A stretch of 64,000 bases of DNA from Sphingosinicella microcystinivorans (GTDB lineage: Bacteria; Pseudomonadota; Alphaproteobacteria; Sphingomonadales; Sphingomonadaceae). Shown here piece by piece: positions 7,589-17,013 of this stretch; the first letter of the stretch is position 1, and each line of letters begins with the position of its first letter. Both the position numbers and the translations under genes were made by a program. The notes under the pieces were generated by a model, which saw only the letters and a list, made by a program, of their open reading frames with translations, ran no database searches and was not told the origin of the DNA. The stretch is from the NCBI RefSeq assembly GCF_003634215.1, contig NZ_RBWX01000008.1, positions 1 to 64,000 of the forward strand. The letters run 5' to 3'.

Positions 7589-8485
7589 TCACCCGTCGAG
7601 GCGTTCCTTGCAGATCGTCTCGACAAGGCCCTGGAGCACGGCGATACGCTCGGAAAGGAATGCCAGCTCCTCAGGCGTGATCTTGTAATGCGGCGAGTAG
7701 CGCGCATTCACATAGGCCTGCCGCAGCAGCTCGAAGCAGCGCTGCGCGACCTTCGTGTCCCTTGGCCATGCGGCAATCAGCCGATCGTCCAAAGCCTCGC
7801 AGCGCGAACGCAGAAAGTTCAGCTTGTGCGACTTGGGTGAGTACAAAGTCAGCACGAGCAAAACGCAGTGATAATATTGCTCGGCAGCCTGATGGAACAA
7901 GAATGCAGCCTTGTTCTCCATCCCTTCGCGCCTTGCGATCAAGCCAAGCTCAAGAAATTCCGTCGCGCTCGGGAACCATTCATCATAGCTCGCCCTCGCC
8001 TCGGCGCGCGCCTCCTCGGGCGCGAGCTTGCCGGGCCGGTCGAACGGATGGTCGGGCGCTTCATAGAGGAGGATGCCGTCGCGCACGATGTCGACGAAAA
8101 ACGGGCGGCCTTTCCGGAGCTGTCCGTTCACGTCGGCGAGGCTGTGGACAATAAAGTTGACGGGAACGCCGATCGCGCGCGTCAGCGTCACCTCGCGCAT
8201 CAGGTGGTCGTCGGCCTTCGCCCAGTATTCGATCGGGTCGGCGAGCTCCTCATGATTGACGACGACGAGGAGGTCGTAGTCGGAGACATAGCCGCCGACG
8301 GGATCCTCGACCCAGTCGCCGCGCGCGTGCGAGCCGTAGAGAATGACTTTGAGGATACGCCCGGCCTTGCGGTGCGGCGCGTTGCGCCCGGCGAGCGCAT
8401 CGTCGAACTCCTCGAAGAGGATGCGGACGGCACGCTCGAGCTCGCGGCGCTTGCGCTCGGGCAGATGATCAAGGTCGGTGCGCAT
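7589..8485 (-). CDS. Fused nucleotidyltransferase (MNT) and HEPN domain protein
   Basis: 298 residues. Residues about 45-110 form a minimal nucleotidyltransferase with ILYGSHARGDW and the metal-binding pair SDYDLLVV. Residues about 165-290 form a HEPN helical domain with a basic RYSPHY segment near the end. MNT and HEPN proteins commonly work as a toxin-antitoxin pair in which MNT adenylylates the HEPN RNase. Here both are in one chain, as in a known family of stand-alone proteins. The target is unknown. It stands alone, with IS110 on one side and a decayed regulator gene on the other, in strongly GC-biased sequence. Confidence 0.8.
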   Translation of the reverse strand: MRTDLDHLPERKRRELERAVRILFEEFDDALAGRNAPHRKAGRILKVILYGSHARGDWVEDPVGGYVSDYDLLVVVNHEELADPIEYWAKADDHLMREVTLTRAIGVPVNFIVHSLADVNGQLRKGRPFFVDIVRDGILLYEAPDHPFDRPGKLAPEEARAEARASYDEWFPSATEFLELGLIARREGMENKAAFLFHQAAEQYYHCVLLVLTLYSPKSHKLNFLRSRCEALDDRLIAAWPRDTKVAQRCFELLRQAYVNARYSPHYKITPEELAFLSERIAVLQGLVETICKERLDG

Positions 8486-8523
8486 GATACCGAGACTCGC
8501 CCGAAACGTCTCTATTCACAAGA

Positions 8524-9346
8524 TTATTCTGCATGATGCGCGCCGCCGCCTCCGCCGCCCTTGCTGCTCCCCCCGCCTCGCGCGACGAGCGCGCGGTAGC
8601 CGCCGCGCTGCATCGCCGCGGCATCGCGCACGAGGCGGCGCACGCGGCTCTTCAGGTGATCCGAGCGCCCCGACCAGCCGGCGGCGACGGCGCGCGCGCC
8701 GTAGAGAAACTCGGCAATGTCGCGCAGGCTTGCCCCCGCAGCGCGCGCGTCGAGCGCGCTGAGCATCGCGGCGTAGCGCGCGGCCTTCGGGAGCGGCGGC
8801 CAGAGCGCGCGCGCCTCGCGCCCGGCGATGAGCGCGGCAAGACGGCGAAGCCCGAGCGCCTGCGCGCGAAGCCCCGCGAGCGGCACGGCGAAGACGAGAT
8901 CGATGCGGCACGCGTGGACGCACCCCCGAACGCCGAGCGTGACGCGCCGGCCGCCGCGCGCGAGCATCAGCCGGTCCTCCGCACCGCCGCGCAGCAACAC
9001 GGCGCGGAACGGCAAGGCGGCAAGGTCGATGCCGCGGGGCGACGGCGCGGCCTCGGCGGCGAGCGCCGCGGGGTCGAGGCCGGCCGACCAGAACAGGCGC
9101 GCGTCAGCGGCGGGGACATCGGGGTGTTCCGCGAAAGTCGAGCCCCCAGACGCGGGCGGCGGCGTCCGCCATCCCCGCCGTGACGATCTCGAGCCCCGCG
9201 TCGCGGACATCGCCCGCCACGGCAGGCCGGAAGCGCGCATCGGCGACCGCGGCGCGGTAGGCGGGATTGCGGCGCAGGAATTCCCAGGCGAATCCGGCGG
9301 CATCGTGGTGAAACGGCAAGCCATCGGCGGGCGGCACGGTGATCAT
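8524..9346 (-). pseudogene. DUF2285-type regulator-domain protein, frameshifted
   Basis: The N-terminal part (MITVPPADGLPFHHDAAG, then FAWEFLRRNPAYR) and the C-terminal part (ADARLFWSAGLDP, a beta-rich middle, then a helical end with LRDIAEFLYGARAV and SDHLKSRVRRLVRDA) together match the roughly 260-residue sphingomonad family with a short N-terminal WEFLRRNP domain and a C-terminal DUF2285 helix-turn-helix. They lie in different frames. One extra base near 9130 (GACTTT followed by C and GCGGAACAC) breaks the gene. Removing it would give WGLDF-AEHPDVP and a full protein. Such genes are common near integrative elements of this order. Confidence 0.65.
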
Positions 9347-10028
9347 GGGTCCCCCTTCGCTGCTGTGCGATACGGCGAGCACGAGCGAACCACGCGGGGG
9401 CGGCGGTGGCGAGCAAGCCGGCGCCGCGCCGTCCGCGAATCACCCGATCCTGCATTTTTCTGGGGCGGAATCGGCAAACTTTGGCGGAAAACCCGCAAAC
9501 CCCGCCGAATCCCGGCCTGATCGCCGCCGAGTCCCCACGCCGAATGGACAATTTCGCCCCATGTCGGCGCGGCGCCGGACGCCCCCCGAGAGGCCGCGCG
9601 CGCGCAGCACGCCGAGGCGCCGGGCACGCCGCGCGTTGCCGCTTATGACAGGCGCGCGATAGAGTGGTTTTCGGTCGGGTGCCGTGACGCAGGACCGGTG
9701 AACGCGCCGGGGGATGCGGCCCAGCCGCATCGGCGATACGCCGCCGGTTCAGATAGCGGGCCTCTTGCACAGGGGTTCCAACACCCGACCCCCCTTTTCC
9801 TTGCGCGCGCCGCGTGCCTGCGCGAAGATTCCACCTGTCGCCGGCGCCGGCCGGCGGCAGGGGCGTGGAAACCCCTGTGCACGGATTCGACCCGCGACAC
9901 GCCGCGACCGGCGCGTGCCGCGCCCCTGCCCGTCCCCTGCAACCGCGGGGCACGCGGCGGGCGTTCCCGCTGCCAGGCCAGTGACCGCGATCGCGCGCCC
10001 GCGCCCCGCACGACGGCGGGAGGCGGCG
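9347..10028. other. Non-coding GC-rich gap before the lasso locus
   Basis: I see no gene here. Open frames exist on both strands only because of base composition. The stretch contains the inverted-repeat structure at 9766-9881 and must include the promoter of the sigma-factor operon, for which no convincing -35/-10 pair was recognised. Confidence 0.6.
9766..9881. repeat. MITE-like or hairpin structure with 15/16-bp inverted ends
   Basis: TGCACAGGGGTTCCA (9766-9780) and TGGAAACCCCTGTGCA (9866-9881) are inverted copies differing by one inserted A. They enclose 85 bp with no frame. This could be a small non-autonomous element, a long hairpin in the 5' region of the sigma-factor transcript, or a regulator site. 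No target duplication was seen. Confidence 0.5.
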
Positions 10029-10565
10029 ATGGCGAGGGAACGAGGGAACGCGGCGGCGCAGGCCGGATTGCCGGGGATCGAGACGCTCTACCGACGCTAC
10101 GGCGCCTGGCTGAGGGCCGCGCTCATGCGCCGGTTCGGCACGGCGCCGCACGACACCGACGACGTCGTCCAGGAGGCGTGGCTCAGGCTCGCGCGCTACG
10201 CGCCCGAGGCGGCGGCGCGGCACCCGCGCGCGCTCCTCCTCAGCATCGCCGGCAATCTCGTGCGCGACGACGCGCGGCGGCGCGCGCGGCGCGGCGATAC
10301 GATCGCGATCGACCGGCTCGGCGACGCGGAGACCCCGGCCGCGATGCCCGACCAGGTCGCCGTCCTCGTGCTCAAGGAGACCATCCTGTCGCTGCCGCCC
10401 GTCTGCCGCGATGTTTTCGTGCTCTCGCGATTCTCCGCTATGACCTACGAGGAGATTGCGGACCATCTCGGCATCGCGGTGAAGACCGTGGAATGGCGGA
10501 TGGGAAAGGCGCTGGCCTACTGCGCCGCCGCGCTCGGGGACGAGGGGACGGACGAACGGCGATGA
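10029..10565 (+). CDS. ECF sigma factor, FecI type
   Basis: 178 residues. Region 2 (IETLYRRYGAWLRAALMRRF, then DDVVQEAWLRLAR) and region 4 (LPPVCRDVFVLSRFSAMTYEEIADHLGIAVKTVEWRM) are both present, with a short linker typical of FecI-like factors. The ATG at 10029 has GGGAGG 5 nt upstream; the open frame extends further but the extra part is low complexity. The stop overlaps the start of the FecR gene (ATGA), so the two are translationally coupled. The layout sigma-FecR-TonB receptor suggests that the receptor signals through FecR to activate this operon. In isopeptidase-type lasso loci these genes typically accompany the biosynthetic genes. Confidence 0.88.
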   Translation: MARERGNAAAQAGLPGIETLYRRYGAWLRAALMRRFGTAPHDTDDVVQEAWLRLARYAPEAAARHPRALLLSIAGNLVRDDARRRARRGDTIAIDRLGDAETPAAMPDQVAVLVLKETILSLPPVCRDVFVLSRFSAMTYEEIADHLGIAVKTVEWRMGKALAYCAAALGDEGTDERR

Positions 10566-11482
10566 CGGGAGACGATAGCATCGACGAGGCTGCGGCGTGG
10601 CTCGCGCGACTGAATGCGCGCGTCGTCTCGACCGCCGATCTCGAGGCGTTCTACGCGTGGCGGCAAGCGCCCGCGAACGCCGCGGCGTTCGCAAAGGCGC
10701 AGGCCGCGTGGGAGACGGCGGGCACGCTCGAACGCGATCCCGAAATCGCGCGCGCGGTCGCCGATGCGCTCGCGCGCCCTGCCGAGGTGCAGCGCTGGCG
10801 CCGCCGCGGCGTGCTCGCGGCGCTCGCGGCCGCCGCGGTCGGCGGTGTTTATTTCACACTCCCCGAGCGCATCCGCACCGCAGTCGGCGAGCAGCGCATC
10901 GTCCGGCTCGACGACGGCAGCCGCGTCCATGTGAACACCGCGAGCAGCGTGCGCATCGCCTTTGACGGCGACACGCGCCGCGTCATTCTCGAGGACGGCG
11001 AGGCCTTTTTCGAGGTCGCGCCTGATCCAGCGCGCGCGTTCGTCGTCGCGGCGGGAGACGCCGACGTGCGCGCGCTCGGCACGCGATTCCTCGTCAGGCG
11101 CGAAGGCGGCGTCCACGTCGCGCTCGCCGAGGGCCGCGTCTCGGTGTCCGCGGGCGGCGCGACGCGAATGCTCGAGCCGGGCGAGGCGGTGCGCGTCACG
11201 AAGGGCAAGATCGGCGATCCCGCGCCCGCCGACATCGCGGCGCTGACCGGCTGGCTCTCGGGCCGCCTCGTGTTCGAGGAGACGCCGCTCATTACTGCGA
11301 TCGCCGAGGTCAACCGCTACAGCCGCGACCCCGTCGTGCTCGCCGCCGAGGGGTACGGCGCGCGCGCGGTGAACGGCGTCTTCGAAACGGGCGACCGCGC
11401 GGCGTTCGTGAGCGCGGTCGGCGCGCTCTTCGCGCTCCGCGCCGAAACCCTCCCCAATGGGACGATCCGCCTCAGCGAATAG
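10562..11482 (+). CDS. FecR-family anti-sigma/sensor protein
   Basis: 306 residues. The N-terminal cytoplasmic helical part (DEAAAWLARLNARVVSTADL, then EAFYAWRQAPANAAAFAKAQAAW) is the DUF4880/FecR_N pattern. One membrane segment follows (VLAALAAAAVGGVYFTL, about residues 84-100), then a periplasmic FecR domain (VGEQRIVRLDDGSRVHVNT, ARAFVVAAGDADVRALGTRF) and a C-terminal STN-like stretch (LVFEETPLITAIAEVNRYS). FecR passes the signal from the N-terminal domain of an outer-membrane receptor to the ECF sigma factor. The receptor downstream has the matching STN domain. Confidence 0.88.
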   Translation: MTGDDSIDEAAAWLARLNARVVSTADLEAFYAWRQAPANAAAFAKAQAAWETAGTLERDPEIARAVADALARPAEVQRWRRRGVLAALAAAAVGGVYFTLPERIRTAVGEQRIVRLDDGSRVHVNTASSVRIAFDGDTRRVILEDGEAFFEVAPDPARAFVVAAGDADVRALGTRFLVRREGGVHVALAEGRVSVSAGGATRMLEPGEAVRVTKGKIGDPAPADIAALTGWLSGRLVFEETPLITAIAEVNRYSRDPVVLAAEGYGARAVNGVFETGDRAAFVSAVGALFALRAETLPNGTIRLSE

Positions 11483-11609
11483 CCCCGCAGAATTATTTGA
11501 TTCCGCGTTCAGGGTCGGGGCACGCTCCTGACGTTCCTGTTTGTGACGGCGCGATAGCGCGCGCCGCGCATGACGGCCCGAAAGCCGGGCGAGGGAACAG
11601 GGGGATTTG

Positions 11610-14600
11610 ATGACGATCGAAACGGGTCTGATGCGCGCGGTGCTGCTCCTCGGCGCGGCCGCGGTGCCCGCGATGCCCGCCGCGGTCCAGGCGGCGGAGA
11701 CGGACTACAGCGTTCACATTCCGGCCGGACCGCTCGACGGCGCGCTGAAGGCGCTGGCGAACCAGACCGGGCGCCAGCTTCTCTACACGAGCGCGCTCGT
11801 CGCCGGCCGCACGGCGCCGGCGCTGGGTGGCCGCTTTACGCCCGAGGCGGCGCTCGCACGCCTGCTCGGCGACGCGCCGATCGCGGTGCGCGCGGTGTCG
11901 CCCTCGGTGTTCGTGCTCGAGGCGAAGACGCCGGCGCCGCGCGCCAAACCATCCGCGCCGCCGCGACCTGCGAAGCCCCGCGCCGACGGCAGCGCGGCGC
12001 GCGCCGGGACGCCGGCGAACGACCCCGAGACGATCGTCGTCACCGGCAGCAACATCCGGGGCGCGCGCCCGGCGGCGCCCGTCATTCGCATCGACCGCAC
12101 CGACATCGACCGGTCGGGCTATGCGAGCGTCGCCGAGGTGCTCGCCGCACTGCCGCAGTCGTTCGGCGGCACGGGAAGCGAGGACACGAGCATCACCGGC
12201 ATCGACCGCTCGATCGTCAATTCAGGGTTCGGGTCGAGCGCCAACCTGCGCGGGCTCGGCAGCGACGCAACGCTGACGCTGGTGAACGGCCGCCGCCTCG
12301 CGGGATCGGGAAGCAACGCCGACTTCTCGGACATCTCGTCGGTGCCGCTGATCGCGATCGACCGCATCGAGGTGCTCCCCGACGGCGCCTCGGCGCTCTA
12401 CGGCTCGGACGCGGTCGGCGGCGTCGTCAACATAATCCTGAAGCGCGACCCCACGCATTGGGAGACGCGCGCGCGGATCGGCACGGTGACGAAGGGCGGC
12501 GCGCAGGACTATCTGCTCGCGCAGACGGGCGGCGCCGCGTGGAGCGGCGGACAGCTCGTCGCGGCGTACGAGTATCAGCACCGCGACGCGCTCGCCGCGT
12601 CGGCGCGGCCCTATGCCGCCTCGTTCGATCTTCGCCCTCTGGGCGGCGACGACTTCCGCACGACCTATGCCTATCCGGGCACGATCCTCAGGCTCGATGG
12701 GCCGAGCGGCAGCCTGCTCCCGGCGTTCGCGATCCCCGCGGGCCAGGACGGCACCGCGCTCGCCCCGGGCGACTTCACGTCGGGCGCGAACTATTATAAT
12801 TTCCGCGAGGGCGCCGACATATTGCCTGAGCAGACGCGGCACAGCGGCTGGGTATCGGCCGAGCAGCGCGTCGGGGACATCCGCCTGTTCGCCGAGGGCC
12901 GCTACAGCCACCGGCGGTTCGCGTTCCTCAGCCCGGCCTCGGTCGCGCTGTTGCCGGTCACCGCCGCCAATCCCTGGTTCGTGAGCCCGACGGGGTCGGC
13001 GTTCGACTATATCGGCTACGCCTTCGGCCCCGAGATCGGTCCGGCGCGGAGCACGGGGCGCGTCGAGAGCTGGTCTACGGTCGGCGGCGCCGTCTGGTCG
13101 CCGGGCGGCGACTGGGACATCGAGGTCTCGGGCGGCTATGCGCAGGAGCGCACGCGCAACGTCTACGAAAATCTCGTCAACCAGACGCACGCGTTCGAGG
13201 CGCTCGGCACGATCCCCGACGATCCGGCAACGGCGTGGAGCACGGCACGCGACGGCTACTTCAATCCCTACAGCGCGGTGCCGTTCAACGGCGCGGACGT
13301 GCTCGATTTCATCGCCGAGGGCTTTTCGCGCGAATATGTGAAAAGCCGGCTCGCGACCGCCGACGTCAAGGCCGACGGGACGCTCGTCTCGCACGCGGAC
13401 GGCGATATCCGGCTTGCGCTCGGCGCGGGCGTCCGCCGCGAGTTCCTCGATCGCCGCGGTTCGTCCTTCTATTCGGGAACGACCCCCGCAACGCTGCAGC
13501 CGGTCGATGCCGACCGCAGCGTGCGCGCGGTCTTCGCCGAACTGTCGGTGCCGATCGTCGGCGCGGGAAACGCGCGCGCGGGGCTCCAGCGCCTCGACCT
13601 GTCGGCCGCGGTGCGCCACGAGCGCTACAGCGACTTCGGGCACACGACCAACCCCAAGCTCGGGCTCGTCTGGAGTCCCCTCCAGGGCCTCGATCTTCGC
13701 GGCAGCTGGGGCACGTCGTTCCGCGCGCCTGGGCTTCGCGAGATCGGCGATCCGCTGAACGTCAGCGCGACGCAGCTGGCGACACCCGCGGGCGGGCGCA
13801 TGACCGCGATCTCGCTCGGCGGCGGCAATCCCGATCTCGACCCCGAACGCGCGCATTCGCTGTCGCTCGGCGCGCGGTTCGCACCGGCGCGCGCGGGGTT
13901 CAGCGCCGAGGTCAATCTCTTCGAGACGCGGTTTCGCGGCCGGATCGGGCGCCCGGCGTACGAGGATCTGTCGCGCGTGCTTCTCGATCCCGATTTTGCA
14001 CCGTTCCTGCGCTTCATCGACGCGGCGAACCCGGACGACGTCGCCTATGTCGAAGCGCTCATCGCGCATCCGGGCTCGATGGTGAGCGGGTCGCTACCGG
14101 TAAGCGCGTTCCAGGTCGTCGTCGACGGCCGCTATGCGAACACCGCGCGCGTCGTCGTGCGCGGGCTCGACGTCCAGCTCGCGCAGCGCTGGACACTGGG
14201 TTCGGGCGAGGCCTCGCTGGCACTCAGCGGCACCTGGCTCACCGATTACAAGCGCCGCATCACCACCGCCGCGCCGATGAGCGACAAGGTGGCGACCGTG
14301 GGTTTCCCGAGCGACCTTCGCGTGCGAACGAGCGCGGGCTGGAACCGCAGCGACGTCGGGCTGACGCTGACAATGAATTATGTCGATGGCTACGCCGACC
14401 CGCTGAGCACGCCGGCGCGCAAGGTCGACGCCGGGACGACGTTCGACGCGCAGCTGCGCTACAGTCCGCAAGACGTGACGTGGGCCGAAGGGCTGACGCT
14501 CGCGCTCAGCGTACAGAACCTGTTCGCGAACGACCCACCGTTCGTGAACAACAGCTTCGGCGTCGGCTATGATCCGGCGAACGCCGACCCCTCGGGCCGC

Positions 14601-14633
14601 CAGGTCTCGCTGCAGCTCTCGCGCCGCTGGTAG
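11610..14633 (+). CDS. TonB-dependent transducer (STN domain) of the lasso locus
   Basis: Outer-membrane receptor of about 1007 residues. After a signal peptide (ending QAAE) comes an STN domain (YSVHIPAGPLDGALKALANQ, about residues 32-105), a proline/alanine-rich linker, a plug beginning ETIVVTGSNIRGARP with NLRGLGSDATLTLVNGRRL and SALYGSDAVGGVVNIILK, and a 22-strand barrel ending in a C-terminal aromatic (LQLSRRW). The STN domain is what contacts FecR. I chose the ATG at 11610, with GGGGGA 4 nt upstream; a TTG precedes it. In characterised isopeptidase-type lasso loci the receptor is thought to import the lasso peptide, which the neighbouring enzyme then opens. Confidence 0.9.
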   Translation: MTIETGLMRAVLLLGAAAVPAMPAAVQAAETDYSVHIPAGPLDGALKALANQTGRQLLYTSALVAGRTAPALGGRFTPEAALARLLGDAPIAVRAVSPSVFVLEAKTPAPRAKPSAPPRPAKPRADGSAARAGTPANDPETIVVTGSNIRGARPAAPVIRIDRTDIDRSGYASVAEVLAALPQSFGGTGSEDTSITGIDRSIVNSGFGSSANLRGLGSDATLTLVNGRRLAGSGSNADFSDISSVPLIAIDRIEVLPDGASALYGSDAVGGVVNIILKRDPTHWETRARIGTVTKGGAQDYLLAQTGGAAWSGGQLVAAYEYQHRDALAASARPYAASFDLRPLGGDDFRTTYAYPGTILRLDGPSGSLLPAFAIPAGQDGTALAPGDFTSGANYYNFREGADILPEQTRHSGWVSAEQRVGDIRLFAEGRYSHRRFAFLSPASVALLPVTAANPWFVSPTGSAFDYIGYAFGPEIGPARSTGRVESWSTVGGAVWSPGGDWDIEVSGGYAQERTRNVYENLVNQTHAFEALGTIPDDPATAWSTARDGYFNPYSAVPFNGADVLDFIAEGFSREYVKSRLATADVKADGTLVSHADGDIRLALGAGVRREFLDRRGSSFYSGTTPATLQPVDADRSVRAVFAELSVPIVGAGNARAGLQRLDLSAAVRHERYSDFGHTTNPKLGLVWSPLQGLDLRGSWGTSFRAPGLREIGDPLNVSATQLATPAGGRMTAISLGGGNPDLDPERAHSLSLGARFAPARAGFSAEVNLFETRFRGRIGRPAYEDLSRVLLDPDFAPFLRFIDAANPDDVAYVEALIAHPGSMVSGSLPVSAFQVVVDGRYANTARVVVRGLDVQLAQRWTLGSGEASLALSGTWLTDYKRRITTAAPMSDKVATVGFPSDLRVRTSAGWNRSDVGLTLTMNYVDGYADPLSTPARKVDAGTTFDAQLRYSPQDVTWAEGLTLALSVQNLFANDPPFVNNSFGVGYDPANADPSGRQVSLQLSRRW

Positions 14634-14649
14634 CGCGGGAGTTTCCGCG

Positions 14650-17013
14650 ATGCGGTTCCTGACCGGCCTCGTGCTGGCGCTCGTCGCCATGCCCGCCCTC
14701 GCGCGGCCCTATACGGTCGATGACATGCTGCGGCTCGAGGGCTACGGGCAGGTGCTCGCCGCGCCGGGCGGCGTCATCATCACCCGCCAGGCGCGCTACG
14801 ACAGCGCGTCCGACTACCGCTACGACAGCCATATGGACCGGCAGCTCTCGAAGCTGCTGGTCGCGGCGCCCGGCCGGCGGGCCGAGCCGCTGTTCGCGCA
14901 GGCGGCGGACGCGGGTTACTGGGCGGCGGGGCTTTCGCCGGGCGGCAGACGCCTCGCGGTCTTCCGCCTCAAGGCGGGCAGGCTTTCGTCGGGCGTCGTC
15001 GATATTGACCGGCGCGAGGTACGCTGGCTCGACTACGCCCCCGACATACCCGTGCAGGCGCCGGGCGTACTCTGGACCAGCGACGCGCAGTTCCTCCAGG
15101 TCGCGATGCCGGGCGCGCAGCTCCCAGCGAGCCTCGATTTCGGGGGGCTCGCGCAGCGGCTTGCGCGCGCGGGCTGGGCGATGGCCGAAGCCGGCCGCGC
15201 GGCGTCGGTCGACGTGCGCGGCAGCGGCCGCTTCCTGACGCATGTCATCGCGGCCAAGACGCTGCGCCGCGTCGATGCCGCGACCGGCCGCGCGGACGTC
15301 CTCATGACCGCCGACATTGCCGACGTCGCGCTGTCGGCCGACCGCCGCCATGTCGCGGTGGTGCATTTTGGGGAAAGCCTCCAGCCCGAGGGCGACGCGC
15401 CGATCGACCCCGCGTTCCAGGTCCGCCGCCGCCGGCTTGCCGTCGTCGATCTTGAAACCGGCGCGGTCAGCGCGCCCTGCCCTTCGTGCGACGTGCTTCC
15501 GAACCTCCTCGCCTGGTCGGCGCCGGATACACGCCTGCTCTTTTATGCGCGGACGCGCGGCGACTGGTCGGGCGGGCGGCTCCGCGTTTACGACGCCCGG
15601 ACGCAGCGGCTCGGGACGCTCGATACCGGCACGGCGGCGCCCGTGATCGCGCGCGAATTCGGGAGCTCGCTCGTGCTGCGCGCGGGCTGGATGGGCGCGG
15701 TTCCGCTCGTGCTCGCGAAGCCGCCCGGCGGCCGCGCCGACTGGTACGCGCTCGCGCCCGGACGCGCGCCCAAAAACCTCACGCACGCGCTCGCGCCGCC
15801 GCCGGGACCGCTCGCCGCGCTCTCGGCGCATGGACTGCAGCTCGTCGCGAACGGCACACTCCTCGCGATCGACAAAAACGGCCGCGTGCACGCGCGCCTC
15901 GAGGGCGTCGAGGCCACAGGCCTCACGCCGCTCGACATCTACAGCCTCGGTCCGCGCCGGCTGACGACGCCGCCCGAACGCGCGATCGTCACGGTGCGCC
16001 GGGGCGATGCGCGCGTCGTCCATGTCGGCGACCGGCGTATTCCGCTCGGGCGCGATGACGCGCTCGTCGCGCTCGGGTCGGACGGCACGGCGATCGTCCT
16101 TGACCGCAGCGCCGCGGCCGAGACGCTGCGGCGCGCGGGGACGCGCGCGACGATCGACCGGATCAACGCGCATCTCGCCGATGTCGATACGGCGGACGCG
16201 ATCCCGATCGACAGCGTGACGCGCGCCGGCGCGCGCGTGCGGCACTGGCTGCTGCGCCCCAATGGCGCGCGCGGCAAGATGCCCGTCGTTGTCATCCCCT
16301 ACCCCGGCGCGACATTTGGCGACGCGCCGCCGACCCCGGCGATCAACCGCCTGCAGCCCGTCGTCAACGGCGAACTTCTCGCGGGCCGCGGCTACGGGGT
16401 GCTCTACCCGGGGCTGCCGCTTGCCGAGACGCCCGGCGAGCCGATGCAGGCGCTCGCCGCCGAGATCGTCGCCGCGCTCGATGCGGCGGGCGGTACCGGC
16501 CTCGTCGACACAGACCGCGCCGCGCTCTGGGGGCACAGCTACGGCGGCTACGCGGCGCTTGCCGCCGCAGCAGGCACGGCGCGCTTCCAGGCAATCATCG
16601 CGTCGGCGGCGATCAGCGATCTTGCCGGCGGCTACGGTTCGATGGACCCGCGTACCGATCTTGACCGCGGCATGATGCTGACGCCGGGCGCCGGCTGGTT
16701 CGAGGCGGGCCAGGGCCGCATGGGCGTGCCGCTCTGGGAGAACCCGGAGCGCTATATCCGCAACAGCCCGCTCTATGCCGCGCCCAGGATGACGACACCG
16801 CTCCTCCTCATCCACGGCGACGTCGATTTCGTCCCCGTCGCGCACGCCGAGCGCATGTTCACCGCGCTCTACCGGCTCGGCCGCGACGCCGTGCTCGTGC
16901 GCTACCGCGGCGAGGCGCACGCACCGACAAGCCCCGCGAACATCCGCGATCAATGGACGCGCGTGTTCGACTGGCTCGAGCGGCATCTCGGCGATGCGCG
17001 CAATCAGCCCTGA
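14650..17013 (+). CDS. Lasso peptide isopeptidase (prolyl-oligopeptidase family, AtxE-like)
   Basis: 787-residue serine hydrolase of the S9 family with a signal peptide (MRFLTGLVLALVAMPALA). A beta-propeller-like N-terminal part is followed by an alpha/beta-hydrolase domain. The nucleophile lies in WGHSYGGY (Ser about 630), the acid in HGDVDFVPV and the histidine in GEAHAPTSP. Lasso isopeptidases open the macrolactam and turn the threaded peptide into a linear chain. The start at 14650 is the ATG before the signal peptide, 17 bp after the receptor stop. The 3' end overlaps the end of the convergent cyclase gene by 10 bp. The family call relies on context, because generic S9 peptidases look alike. 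Confidence 0.85.
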   Translation: MRFLTGLVLALVAMPALARPYTVDDMLRLEGYGQVLAAPGGVIITRQARYDSASDYRYDSHMDRQLSKLLVAAPGRRAEPLFAQAADAGYWAAGLSPGGRRLAVFRLKAGRLSSGVVDIDRREVRWLDYAPDIPVQAPGVLWTSDAQFLQVAMPGAQLPASLDFGGLAQRLARAGWAMAEAGRAASVDVRGSGRFLTHVIAAKTLRRVDAATGRADVLMTADIADVALSADRRHVAVVHFGESLQPEGDAPIDPAFQVRRRRLAVVDLETGAVSAPCPSCDVLPNLLAWSAPDTRLLFYARTRGDWSGGRLRVYDARTQRLGTLDTGTAAPVIAREFGSSLVLRAGWMGAVPLVLAKPPGGRADWYALAPGRAPKNLTHALAPPPGPLAALSAHGLQLVANGTLLAIDKNGRVHARLEGVEATGLTPLDIYSLGPRRLTTPPERAIVTVRRGDARVVHVGDRRIPLGRDDALVALGSDGTAIVLDRSAAAETLRRAGTRATIDRINAHLADVDTADAIPIDSVTRAGARVRHWLLRPNGARGKMPVVVIPYPGATFGDAPPTPAINRLQPVVNGELLAGRGYGVLYPGLPLAETPGEPMQALAAEIVAALDAAGGTGLVDTDRAALWGHSYGGYAALAAAAGTARFQAIIASAAISDLAGGYGSMDPRTDLDRGMMLTPGAGWFEAGQGRMGVPLWENPERYIRNSPLYAAPRMTTPLLLIHGDVDFVPVAHAERMFTALYRLGRDAVLVRYRGEAHAPTSPANIRDQWTRVFDWLERHLGDARNQP

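Noticed and set aside
8967-10694. 575-codon minus-strand frame spanning the gap before the sigma factor
   Set aside because: Arg/Pro-rich shadow that overlaps the decayed DUF2285 gene and the sigma factor in the wrong frame; no motif.
12222-14069. 615-codon minus-strand frame opposite the lasso TonB receptor
   Set aside because: Composition artefact; the plus-strand frame has STN, plug and barrel motifs.
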